A stretch of DNA of 64,000 bases. Origin: Pseudomonas sp. Irchel s3h14 (GTDB lineage Bacteria > Pseudomonadota > Gammaproteobacteria > Pseudomonadales > Pseudomonadaceae). Below, one piece after another: positions 26,076-33,554 of this stretch (its first letter is position 1; every line of letters starts with the position of its first letter). The DNA is taken from positions 274,987-338,986 of the forward strand of contig NZ_FYDJ01000003.1 in assembly GCF_900187425.1 (NCBI RefSeq). The letters run 5' to 3'. The position numbers and the translations under genes were made by a program. Below the pieces are notes generated by a model. It saw only the letters and a list, made by a program, of their open reading frames with translations, ran no database searches and was not told the DNA's origin.

Positions 26076-26135
26076 ATGCGAAACCAGAACATCGTATTCG
26101 AGCAAAAGGCCAGAGTAAGACAGGAGGAAATGTAA
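26076..26135 (+). CDS. Tiny ORF (19 codons) directly in front of the AlpA gene
   Basis: ATG 26076 with TAGGAG upstream, ending TAA at 26133-26135; the AlpA start GTG is the very next codon. The peptide is MRNQNIVFEQKARVRQEEM. The ribosome-binding site of the downstream gene (CAGGAGGAAA) lies inside this ORF, so its translation could gate or couple translation of the regulator. No homologue is known to me, and it may be only a leader. Confidence 0.45.
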   Translation: MRNQNIVFEQKARVRQEEM

Positions 26136-26339
26136 GTGACCAAGCTGGATCGTTTTATGCGTGAAAAGGACGTTATTGAAGTAACGTCACTTTCTCATTC
26201 GACTATATGGAGAGCTATGAAGGATGGGAGATTTCCCCGCCCCGTACTGATATCTCCGGGAAGAGTAGGATGGAGGGAGTCAGCGATTATCGCTTGGCAG
26301 AAAAACCCCACACAATGGAAATCCACAAACGCCGCGTAA
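26136..26339 (+). CDS. AlpA-family transcriptional regulator
   Basis: 67 residues with a MerR-like winged helix-turn-helix typical of AlpA/phage-excisionase-type regulators: DRFMREKDVIEVTSLSHSTIWRAMKDGRFPRPVLISPGRVGWRESAIIAWQ, ending NAA. In P4-like elements such proteins control integrase expression and excision. The start codon is GTG, fixed by AGGAGG ten bases upstream. It is followed at once by a terminator and faces the int-DUF6602 operon tail to tail. Confidence 0.9.
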   Translation: MTKLDRFMREKDVIEVTSLSHSTIWRAMKDGRFPRPVLISPGRVGWRESAIIAWQKNPTQWKSTNAA

Positions 26340-26351
26340 GCGGCGTTTTCT
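26328..26351. terminator. Rho-independent terminator overlapping the alpA stop
   Basis: AAACGCCGC / GCGGCGTTT stem with loop GTAA, then a T-rich tail. The stop codon TAA of the regulator lies in the loop. It separates the plus-strand replication/AlpA unit from the minus-strand DUF6602 gene whose stop is at 26354. Confidence 0.85.
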
Positions 26352-26353
26352 AT

Positions 26354-27676
26354 TTATTCACCCATGAAATATATTTGGAGGTAGTGCGGTGCAATGCCTT
26401 TTTCCCTACACCACAAATCAAACCTTCCGACTTCTGAAGCGACGAAACCCGTCTCATCTTCGTTAGTTATTACATATGTTTGCCGATGTATTGGCCTAAT
26501 ATTATTTCCATCTCGCATGAACTGACGCGTGAAAACAAGATTTTCAGCAACTTGATCGACTGTTACCCCATGCTTCTCAATGAGATAATTATTCATACCT
26601 TGATCCAGCGCCAAATAACCGCCCCGCATTACCATAAGATTTATAGCGGTTATCTCAGCCCGACCGAGTTCTGACGGCACCCAAACATTGTCATCATCAC
26701 GTACCAAATCCTTTTCTTTTGGCTCCACAGTGATGTATTCCCAACCGACAGCGTCTTCCCTCACAATGGCCTTAGCAATTATCAACGGATGGGCATTATC
26801 CATGTGAAGCCCATCATCCCAAGGCATTTCAACGCCAAAATAATTACTTATTTTCGTCCAAATTAGTTCAAGAATTAACTTAGCAGAGTTATGGCGCGTT
26901 GAAAGAACAGCCACCCACTCATCGTCATTCTGTACAACTAAAAACGGTGTACCGTTCCCTTTAACAAGGCAGTATTCGTTAGAGGTCACAAGAGTTGGAA
27001 GCTCTAGAACCCCAAGCCCACCTTTACCTTTCTTCCACTCGTCTTCGAGAATATCCGCGAACGCAGTCCTAAGACCGCCTTCTTTTTTATACCCACTATA
27101 CCCATGAATTATTGTAATCGGTGCTAGTGACTCCTGGATCAAGGCACTAAACAACATTGCATCCTCGCCGGAGAGCGACCAAGATCCCGAAATTTTTTCA
27201 GGCGCAATGTTACCTGTAACTTGTGAAAAACGCTTTCTTGCAGCAGTTATATCAGGCTCATACCCCAGACTCACTCGCTCTTCCAAGTTCGAGGAGAGTT
27301 TTTTCCTGATCTTTGCCAGATGCTGAATAGCATCAACAAAATCACTTCGCCTTAACGTTTTCTTAACCTCAAAAACACAAAGCACCTTGTCAATATCGTA
27401 AATATATTGATCAGTTAGACCATACTTCACCCCTTCACCGTGAACGAGCATACAGTCTATCTGCTCGTTAAGCATTTCACCCCCAACAGAGATAAATCCG
27501 GATACGACTCTCAGATCCAAATTTTTTGGAATCGCAAAATCTTGGTAAATACCTTGTTTAGTAATCTCTTCGTAAGCACTACCAAGTGTTGGCATATGGG
27601 GCATTTTGACCCCATCAAGCTTACGCGTTTCAGCTTTTATAAATTGCTCAAGTAATTCGGATGCTTTGCGAATCAT
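26354..27676 (-). CDS. DUF6602 protein with PD-(D/E)XK-like motif (island cargo, coupled to int)
   Basis: 440 residues. The first roughly 200 residues match DUF6602: helical lead, LRVVSGFIS, then EQIDCMLVHGEG (Asp74) and VLCVFEVKKTL (Glu103-X-Lys105), the spacing of a PD-(D/E)XK nuclease core. The C-terminal roughly 240 residues have no domain I recognise. The coding DNA is AT-richer than the chromosome. Its start overlaps the int stop by four bases (ATGA), so it is translated with the integrase. DUF6602 proteins turn up in mobile islands and are defence suspects, but their activity is not established as far as I know. Confidence 0.75.
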   Translation of the reverse strand: MIRKASELLEQFIKAETRKLDGVKMPHMPTLGSAYEEITKQGIYQDFAIPKNLDLRVVSGFISVGGEMLNEQIDCMLVHGEGVKYGLTDQYIYDIDKVLCVFEVKKTLRRSDFVDAIQHLAKIRKKLSSNLEERVSLGYEPDITAARKRFSQVTGNIAPEKISGSWSLSGEDAMLFSALIQESLAPITIIHGYSGYKKEGGLRTAFADILEDEWKKGKGGLGVLELPTLVTSNEYCLVKGNGTPFLVVQNDDEWVAVLSTRHNSAKLILELIWTKISNYFGVEMPWDDGLHMDNAHPLIIAKAIVREDAVGWEYITVEPKEKDLVRDDDNVWVPSELGRAEITAINLMVMRGGYLALDQGMNNYLIEKHGVTVDQVAENLVFTRQFMRDGNNIRPIHRQTYVITNEDETGFVASEVGRFDLWCREKGIAPHYLQIYFMGE

Positions 27677-28887
27677 GCAACGTCCCCACCGTTAATATCT
27701 AAAATATTCTTTTGCAGCCATAATGACCAACGCTGAAGTCCACGCTGTTTTTCTTTGAAGTAATCGTACCGATCGTAATGTTTAGAAGATACATCATTAA
27801 AAGCGTGTCCTTGGATACGATCACGCAATTCTTTCTCCAGGCCGGCTACTCCCATTAGAGTTTTACAGGTCCGCCGAATATCGCGGAGTGTGAATGGCCC
27901 ATCGAACAGTTTTGTGTGCCTGCTGTAGAGCTTCGTCACTGCCCTGGACAATGACTGCGTGTGCAGCGGCTTGTCTTCCATCTTCCCCATGAACCGATAG
28001 ACGCTCGTTTCGCTTATCTCATCCAGCATCTTCAGGCTTTGGCGCATGAGTTTATTGTAGGGCACCGCGTGCAAGGTGCGCTCACCATCGACGCCCTTGA
28101 GGTTACGGATGACCAGGTGATCGTCGAAGTATTGCTTGCGCGTGGTGCCCAAGAGTTGCTGGGGGCGCTGACCACCTGACGCTATCAGGAATTTAAGTAG
28201 CTCAGAAGTCACCAGCGAAAGCTGCTCGGGGAGTAGGTTCCACAGTGACTTGAGCTCAGCAACGGACAACGCCCGATTACCCGGTTGCTCCCAGTCGGCC
28301 TGCACAGGAATGCTGGCCACCGGATTGCTCAGCAGTCCGAACTGGACCTTGCTCTGCAGATAGTTGCGCGGGTTGTGCTCTTGCTCCAAACCAAGCTGGA
28401 ACGCAGCGTGCAGTTGCGATCTCACGCGGTTGCAGTAGGTAGTAATACCGTTGTCGATCATCCTCGCGATAACAGTGCGGATCTCGACCGGCCCAATCAT
28501 CCCGACCGGGCGCTGGACCATATGTGGAAAAGGCCGAGTCACATAGCGTTCAAACGAGCTTTTCACGTCCTCGACTGACGCTGCATTCTCGGCCCGCAGC
28601 TTCGCGATGTAGTTATCCATGAGCTGCTGGAACGTACCAGCTGAAATCACCAGTTCCTTTTCTTCCCGGCAGTTGTCCCTGGCATCGGTCAGACTCAACC
28701 CTGGCCACGTGCCCAGCTTTGTTAGCTTCTTCTTGCCGCCAACGAAACGTTGAAAATAAAACTCCTTCGTGCCGTTCGGGCGGATTTTGAGCAGCAATAC
28801 ACCCTCCCCCCTCGCGCTGCGCCCATCCGACATGACGTATGGTTTTTCCCGTAGCTGCAGCGCTCGTATTTGCTTGTCCGTGAGCAT
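27673..28887 (-). CDS. int: Tyrosine recombinase/integrase (P4-type)
   Basis: 404 residues from the ATG at 28887 (MLTDKQIRALQLREKPYVM); the frame is open 25 codons further but without a better start. N-terminal arm-binding DUF4102-like domain (DGRSARGEGVLLLKIRPNGTKEFYF... GKKKLTKLGTWPGLSLTDAR), core-binding domain, then catalytic domain with Arg in GGQRPQQLLG, Arg in LRDIRRTCKTLM, His in IQGHAFND and Tyr in SSKHYDRYDYF. It drives site-specific recombination at tRNA-Gly. It lies near the right att site and reads into the island. Arm-like repeats are just upstream. Confidence 0.92.
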   Translation of the reverse strand: MLTDKQIRALQLREKPYVMSDGRSARGEGVLLLKIRPNGTKEFYFQRFVGGKKKLTKLGTWPGLSLTDARDNCREEKELVISAGTFQQLMDNYIAKLRAENAASVEDVKSSFERYVTRPFPHMVQRPVGMIGPVEIRTVIARMIDNGITTYCNRVRSQLHAAFQLGLEQEHNPRNYLQSKVQFGLLSNPVASIPVQADWEQPGNRALSVAELKSLWNLLPEQLSLVTSELLKFLIASGGQRPQQLLGTTRKQYFDDHLVIRNLKGVDGERTLHAVPYNKLMRQSLKMLDEISETSVYRFMGKMEDKPLHTQSLSRAVTKLYSRHTKLFDGPFTLRDIRRTCKTLMGVAGLEKELRDRIQGHAFNDVSSKHYDRYDYFKEKQRGLQRWSLWLQKNILDINGGDVA

Positions 28888-28909
28888 CGGTGTCTCATAC
28901 TGGTAGTTG

Positions 28910-28931
28910 GTGACAGTTCGTGGTGACAGTT
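28910..28931 (+). promoter_or_regulatory. Paired GTGACAGTT sites, candidate integrase arm sites (right end)
   Basis: GTGACAGTT at 28910-28918 and 28923-28931, directly upstream of the integrase start. Same motif, same strand and nearly same spacing as the pair at 18733-18753. Position in the int promoter would also allow autoregulation. Inference from repetition only. Confidence 0.55.
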
Positions 28932-29060
28932 CGCCGGAACCAATGTGGCCCGAGCTGAACAAGCACTGAATACCTCACCACGCTGAAAGGCACGATTCTA
29001 CTGGGCTAAAGGGGGTCAATGATATTCCCCGGCCGATGATGGCATTACGCCAATAATAGT

Positions 29061-29104
29061 TTCCCAAGCTGATAACGAGGGTTCGATTCCCTTCACCCGC
29101 TCCA
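29061..29104 (+). repeat. Attachment site copy attR (44-bp direct repeat)
   Basis: Identical to 18641-18684 (tRNA-Gly anticodon loop to CCA). Twelve bases further left, ATGGCATTAC (29039-29048) also matches the tRNA D-arm region (18625-18634), but with a 12-base instead of a 6-base gap, so the element carries a longer, imperfect tRNA mimic beside the core. Confidence 0.93.
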
Positions 29105-29152
29105 ATCAATTTCAGTCTCACGTCAGGATGGTTTTGACGGGAGACGCAGGAA

Positions 29153-29188
29153 CACAAAAACCGGTCCGTTGTGACCGGTTTTTTTGTG
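29153..29188. terminator. Rho-independent terminator beyond attR
   Basis: CACAAAAACCGGTC / GACCGGTTTTTTTGTG hairpin with loop CGTTGT. Before insertion of the island it would have lain about 50 bases behind the tRNA-Gly gene and probably served it. The rest of 29189-29397 holds no gene; AAAGGAGG at 29359-29366 is too far from the next ATG to be its ribosome-binding site. Confidence 0.8.
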
Positions 29189-29397
29189 CCCGGAATTTGG
29201 GGTGCCGGGGCACCTGCCGGGAGCATCAGACCGCATGCTTCCCGTCCCCATGCCTGAATGATATGCAGTGCTATACTTTTTTATGCTTTGAATGAAGCGT
29301 ACAGCGTTGCCCACGGGTACTGATACCGACTGCAAATCTCGACTGGCAGCTGTAAGACAAAGGAGGTCTACGGCAAGCACGAGATGGGAGGTGTGGC

Positions 29398-29958
29398 ATG
29401 AATCGACACTATTACATCAGCAACAATCTCGACGATCTTGAAGCCGTTGAAAATGAGCTGGAAGCCAGCGGTATCAATTCCGAACAAATTCATGTGCTCA
29501 GTCAACACGTTGCCGATGTTGAACAACATCACCTCCACGAGATTAACTCGTTAATGGAACAGGATGTTGTCCGCTCTGGCGAAATTGGTGCAGTGATCGG
29601 TGTGCCACTCGCGGCGCTGGTTCTTGGCGTCGCCTATTGGCTGGGCTGGACCGAATCCGCCGCAGGCTGGATGCCTTTTATCTTTCTTGCCATTGTTGTA
29701 TGTGGCTTCTGCATCTGGGAAGGCGGTTTTTTTGGTATCCAGGTGCCAAACACTCACTTCCGCAGTTTTAAACAGGTGGTAGAAGAGGGAAAACATATTT
29801 TCTTCGTCGATGTCGAGCCGGATCAGGAGTCGGTATTGGACGGGGTTATCGAACATCACCCAACGCTGGAGATTGCCGGTACGGGAACGGCTGCCCCCCA
29901 CTGGACAGTCGCCTGGCAGCACAAATGGCATCAGTTCAAGCGAGTGATATCGGGTTAG
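29398..29958 (+). CDS. Small membrane protein, unknown function
   Basis: 186 residues with an N-terminal soluble part (MNRHYYISNNLDDLEAVENEL, a pattern of proteins that bear a short ACT-like or flavin-type fold), two hydrophobic helices (about 62-82 and 91-109) and a C-terminal soluble region. I recall similar Pseudomonas proteins annotated only as hypothetical or 'NAD/FAD-utilizing enzyme-like'. Convergent with the cytochrome oxidase operon and first gene beyond the island. Function unknown. Confidence 0.8.
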   Translation: MNRHYYISNNLDDLEAVENELEASGINSEQIHVLSQHVADVEQHHLHEINSLMEQDVVRSGEIGAVIGVPLAALVLGVAYWLGWTESAAGWMPFIFLAIVVCGFCIWEGGFFGIQVPNTHFRSFKQVVEEGKHIFFVDVEPDQESVLDGVIEHHPTLEIAGTGTAAPHWTVAWQHKWHQFKRVISG

Positions 29959-29988
29959 CCCTGGAGACTCAAGGCCACCGGAAGTCGC

Positions 29989-30306
29989 TTATTGACCGAA
30001 GGAAATGACCCGGCTGAGGAAAACATAGTCCGCCTCGGTGGCCATCAGTCCGACGAGTACCAGCAAACACAACGGTGGCACGAGTATGGCGTAGACCATG
30101 GCCAACCGCTCCCAGGCCATGTGCATGAAGATGGAGACAATTAAACCTGCCTTCAACAACATGAAAGTGATAATCAGGGACCACCGAAGGTAACCATGAA
30201 AGTGGAAATAGTCGACAAGGTACGACAGCGTGCTGAGGACGAATAACAGCCCCCAAATTTTAAGGTACAAACTGATTGGATGTTGCTGACCCTGAGCATG
30301 TGCCAT
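29989..30306 (-). CDS. Cytochrome c oxidase subunit IV-type protein
   Basis: 105 residues from MAHAQGQQHP (the longer frame reaches into coxC's upstream gap). Three hydrophobic helices and the pattern LKIWGLLFVLSTLSYLVDY fit the small prokaryotic subunit IV (CoxD/CyoD-like) of haem-copper oxidases, an assembly or stability subunit. Last gene of the oxidase operon. Confidence 0.85.
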   Translation of the reverse strand: MAHAQGQQHPISLYLKIWGLLFVLSTLSYLVDYFHFHGYLRWSLIITFMLLKAGLIVSIFMHMAWERLAMVYAILVPPLCLLVLVGLMATEADYVFLSRVISFGQ

Positions 30307-30319
30307 CACCAGTGCTCCT

Positions 30320-31033
30320 CTACCATAAATAGAAGAAAGCAAAAATAAACACCCACACCAAATCCACGAAGTGCCAGTACAGCCCCGCTATCTCGACGTT
30401 CTGATAGTTTCCGGAGCGCTCATAATCTCCTCGAAATACTTTCATCGCCACAATGCTGAGATAGATCGCGCCGATTGACACATGCAGTCCGTGGAACCCG
30501 GTAATCATGAAAAAGCTGGCACCAAACTGCGCCGCCCCCATAGGGTTCCCCCAGGGACGCACCCCTTCTGCGATCAGCTTGCTCCATTCAAATGCCTGCA
30601 TGCCGACGAAGGTCACCCCCAAGGCAGCGGTCGCCAGCATCAGGGCAGCGGTTTTCGCACGATCACGGCGATAGGCGAAATTGACTGCCATGGCCATGGT
30701 GCCGCTGCTACTGATCAGCACAAAGGTCATGATGGCGATCAAAATAAGTGGGATCGCCTGACCGCCGATCGTCAACGCGAACACTTCACTGGGGTTCGGC
30801 CAGGCGGTGGTGATGGTCATGCGTACCGACATGTAGCCGGTCAAAAAGCAGGTAAATACAAAAGTATCGCTAAGCAGGAATATCCACATCATCGCCTTGC
30901 CCCAGGGGACCTGCTTGAAGGCCTCCTTATCCGAGGACCAGTCGCTGGCGATGCCCTGCCATCCTGCAGCAGGCGGCAAGCTGGGTGGATTGGATGAACT
31001 GGACTCGCCGGGGGCAATTGGATGCGATGCCAT
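30320..31033 (-). CDS. coxC: Cytochrome c oxidase subunit III
   Basis: 237 residues, a subunit III with seven hydrophobic helices. The C-terminal core (GFHGLHVSIGAIYLSI and NVEIAGLYWHFVDLVWVFIFAFFYLW) carries the family's conserved His and Glu/Trp pattern, and EWSKLIAEGVRPWGN sits in the middle as in other caa3/bo3-type subunits. It belongs to the operon whose order is subunit II, I, III-like, III, IV. It ends 13 bases before subunit IV. Confidence 0.92.
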   Translation of the reverse strand: MASHPIAPGESSSSNPPSLPPAAGWQGIASDWSSDKEAFKQVPWGKAMMWIFLLSDTFVFTCFLTGYMSVRMTITTAWPNPSEVFALTIGGQAIPLILIAIMTFVLISSSGTMAMAVNFAYRRDRAKTAALMLATAALGVTFVGMQAFEWSKLIAEGVRPWGNPMGAAQFGASFFMITGFHGLHVSIGAIYLSIVAMKVFRGDYERSGNYQNVEIAGLYWHFVDLVWVFIFAFFYLW

Positions 31034-31039
31034 GGCTTT

Positions 31040-31732
31040 TCACCTCAGGCCGCAGAATCTGGCGATCGCTTCATAGGTTTCCGGTGTGCTGGTCAGCAAA
31101 GCGAATAGCACGAACCAAAGACCCAGTAAGTAATGCCAATAGATGGCACACAGCTCTACGCTGGCGCTGAGTTGCGGCAACGGCACGCGATGCAGGAATT
31201 TAGCAACGATTATGCCCCAGGCTATCAGCCCGCCCAGCAGGTGGAGCGCATGCAGGCCGGTCAACAGGTAGAAGAAGCTGTTGGCCGGATTGCTGGCGAG
31301 AAAGTAGCCCCAGGCGACAAACTGCTGCCAGACCCAGAGCTGTCCCGCCAGAAAAGCAATGGCGAATACGCCCCCCAATGCAAAACCAATCACAGTTGCA
31401 CCCAGTCGCTCCCGTCGGGCGGCCATACGCGACCACTGCAGTGCGATGCAACTGAATACCAGAAAAGCCGAATTCAGCCATAGCTGCCAGAGATTGGCTA
31501 ACGGTGCCATGGGCTCTGTCAGGGGTAGCCAGTCGGTCATTTGTGAACGGGCGATAAAGGCGAGCAAGAAGAGAAAGAATAACGAACTCACCACGACCAG
31601 AAATAAGCGCAGACCTGTTCTTGCGATTTGGTTTCGATCGGCACCCTCGCCGGCCTGAATACCCTCCGGATCGCGATTCCAGCTGCCGCCGGGGTCTGCG
31701 CCGTCGGCGTTTCTCAATAGCAATCGGCTCAT
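31040..31732 (-). CDS. Second cytochrome c oxidase subunit III-like protein
   Basis: 230 residues. Like subunit III it has about five to seven helices and the conserved closing block NSFFYLLTGLHALHLLGGLIAWG... ELCAIYWHYLLGLWFVLFALL, but it is clearly different from the next gene (coxC), with an N-terminal extension rich in Asp/Gly and a shorter core. Its start overlaps the coxA stop by four bases (ATGA). It may be an additional structural or assembly subunit. Two subunit-III-type proteins in one operon are uncommon in Pseudomonas. Confidence 0.85.
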   Translation of the reverse strand: MSRLLLRNADGADPGGSWNRDPEGIQAGEGADRNQIARTGLRLFLVVVSSLFFLFLLAFIARSQMTDWLPLTEPMAPLANLWQLWLNSAFLVFSCIALQWSRMAARRERLGATVIGFALGGVFAIAFLAGQLWVWQQFVAWGYFLASNPANSFFYLLTGLHALHLLGGLIAWGIIVAKFLHRVPLPQLSASVELCAIYWHYLLGLWFVLFALLTSTPETYEAIARFCGLR

Positions 31733-33504
31733 GTTTTAACGTCCGCTATCTTGGTTCCGGCACTCAGTTGCCGCATCTGCTCCAACTCCTCGGCGGAGAC
31801 TGTTTGCGGAACGAAATCCTGCTCTATCCCCGGCACACTGTAGTCATAGGCCCAGCGATGCACGACCGGCAGCTTCGCTCCCCAGTTACCGTGTATCGGC
31901 GGGGTGTTCGGCGTTTGCCATTCCAGACTGGCCGCGCCCCAGGGATTACTGCCTGCAGGTTTGCCTTTAAACGCACTCCAGGCCAGGTTAAACAGGAACA
32001 GCAGCTGGGAAACGCCGACGGCCAATGCGACCACCGTAATGAAGGCATTCAAATCTTGCGCCGACTGCGGGATGAACGCGTAGTTTTCATAGGCGTAATA
32101 ACGGCGTGGCATGCCCTGGAAACCCAGGTAGTGCATGGGGAAGAAGATGGCGTAGGTGCCCAGGAAGGTAATCCAGAAATGCAGCTTGCCCAGGGTGTCG
32201 TTCAACATGCGCCCGGTGACTTTCGGGAACCAATGATAAATGCCGCCGAACACCACCAGTACCGGTGCGACCCCCATGACCATATGAAAATGGGCTACGA
32301 CGAAATAGGTGTCCGAGAGCGGAATATCCACGATCACATTGCCCAGAAACAAGCCGGTCAGACCGCCGACCAGGAAGGTGACGATAAAGGCCAGGGCAAA
32401 CAGCATCGGCACGGTCAGATGGATGTCGCCGCGCCACAAGGTCAGCACCCAGTTGTAGACTTTCAGTGCGGTCGGCACCGCGATGATCAAGGTGGTGACG
32501 GCGAAGAAAAAGCCAAAGTACGGGTTCATTCCGCTGACATACATATGGTGCGCCCAGACCACAAAGCTGAGTACGCCAATCGCAATAATGGCCCACACCA
32601 TCATTCGGTAGCCGAAGATATTTTTACGCGCATGCGTGCTGATCAAGTCGGAGACCAGACCGAACGCCGGGAGAGCAACGATGTAAACCTCCGGGTGGCC
32701 GAAGAACCAGAACAGGTGCTGGAATAATATAGGGCTACCCCCCTGGTGATCGAGCTGCTGTCCCAGCGAGATCATCGCCGGCATAAAGAAGCTGGTGCCC
32801 AACAGCTTGTCAAACAGCATCATGACCGCACTGACAAATAACGCCGGGAATGCCAACAAGGCCATGATCGAGGCCATGAAGATTCCCCATACGGAGAGCG
32901 GCATGCGAAACAATGTCATGCCGTGCGTGCGTGCTTGCAACACCGTGGTGACGTAGTTCAACCCGCCCATGGTGGCGGCGACAATAAAAATCGCCAGTGA
33001 GACGAGCATCAGGACGATGCCCCACTCGACCCCCGGTGTCCCCTGAGTAATGGACTGTGGCGGATAGAGCGTCCAGCCCGAACCAGTGGGTCCGCCAGGG
33101 ACAAAGAAACTGGAGAGCAACACCACTACCGCCAGCAGGTAGAACCAGTAACTCAGCATGTTGACGTAGGGGAACACCATGTCGCGGGCGCCCACCATCA
33201 GCGGGATCAGATAGTTACCGAAGCCCCCCAGAAACAAGGCCGTCAGCAAGTAAATGACCATGATCATGCCGTGCATGGTCATCGCCTGATAGTAAGCACT
33301 GGCGTCCATGAACTCCAAACTGCCGGGGAAGCCAATCTGTATGCGCATCAAGCCGGACAACACCACGGCGATAAGACCCACGAACAGAGCCGTCAAGGAA
33401 TATTGAATGGCTATGACCTTGTGGTCCTGACTCCAGATATATTTGGTCAGGAAGCTTTTGGGTTCGTGTAGTGCCTCTGTTTCGGCTTGCTCCGCATAGG
33501 CCAT
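31729..33504 (-). CDS. coxA: Cytochrome c oxidase subunit I
   Basis: 591 residues from MAYAEQAETEALHEPK. Catalytic subunit of a haem-copper oxidase, type A: FFGHPEVYIVALPAFG holds the CuB His, the cross-linked Tyr and the E of the D-channel; WAHHMYVSGM gives the two other CuB His; VPTALKVYNW has the K-channel Lys; VAHFHMVMG holds the distal haem ligands. About 12-13 membrane helices. It oxidises cytochrome c, which in this enzyme is probably passed on by the haem c domains of subunit II, and pumps protons. Confidence 0.95.
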   Translation of the reverse strand: MAYAEQAETEALHEPKSFLTKYIWSQDHKVIAIQYSLTALFVGLIAVVLSGLMRIQIGFPGSLEFMDASAYYQAMTMHGMIMVIYLLTALFLGGFGNYLIPLMVGARDMVFPYVNMLSYWFYLLAVVVLLSSFFVPGGPTGSGWTLYPPQSITQGTPGVEWGIVLMLVSLAIFIVAATMGGLNYVTTVLQARTHGMTLFRMPLSVWGIFMASIMALLAFPALFVSAVMMLFDKLLGTSFFMPAMISLGQQLDHQGGSPILFQHLFWFFGHPEVYIVALPAFGLVSDLISTHARKNIFGYRMMVWAIIAIGVLSFVVWAHHMYVSGMNPYFGFFFAVTTLIIAVPTALKVYNWVLTLWRGDIHLTVPMLFALAFIVTFLVGGLTGLFLGNVIVDIPLSDTYFVVAHFHMVMGVAPVLVVFGGIYHWFPKVTGRMLNDTLGKLHFWITFLGTYAIFFPMHYLGFQGMPRRYYAYENYAFIPQSAQDLNAFITVVALAVGVSQLLFLFNLAWSAFKGKPAGSNPWGAASLEWQTPNTPPIHGNWGAKLPVVHRWAYDYSVPGIEQDFVPQTVSAEELEQMRQLSAGTKIADVKT

Positions 33505-33554
33505 CACGTCATCCTCCAGTTCGAAGTTTCGGTGCATTCCTGGCTGCTTTACGG

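Larger units (their letters stand above)
18685..29104. mobile_element. tRNA-Gly-integrated P4-like satellite / degraded integrative element, about 10.4 kb
   Basis: Bounded by 44-bp direct repeats of the tRNA-Gly 3' end. It contains a P4-type tyrosine integrase reading inward from the right end, an AlpA regulator, the helicase half of a primase, several small island-type genes, AT-rich cargo and a phage tail remnant. No capsid, terminase or conjugation genes are visible, so it is a satellite-like or decayed island rather than a prophage or ICE. The integrase is at the end away from the tRNA. The truncated primase suggests it cannot replicate on its own; excision may still be possible. Confidence 0.9.

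Noticed and set aside
29036..29104. Second tRNA-Gly gene
   Set aside because: Only the 3' half matches; the acceptor 5' strand and D arm are not restorable, so it is the attR copy.
18685..29104. Intact prophage or conjugative element
   Set aside because: No terminase, capsid, portal, lysis, relaxase or type IV secretion gene; the only tail genes are a broken cluster.
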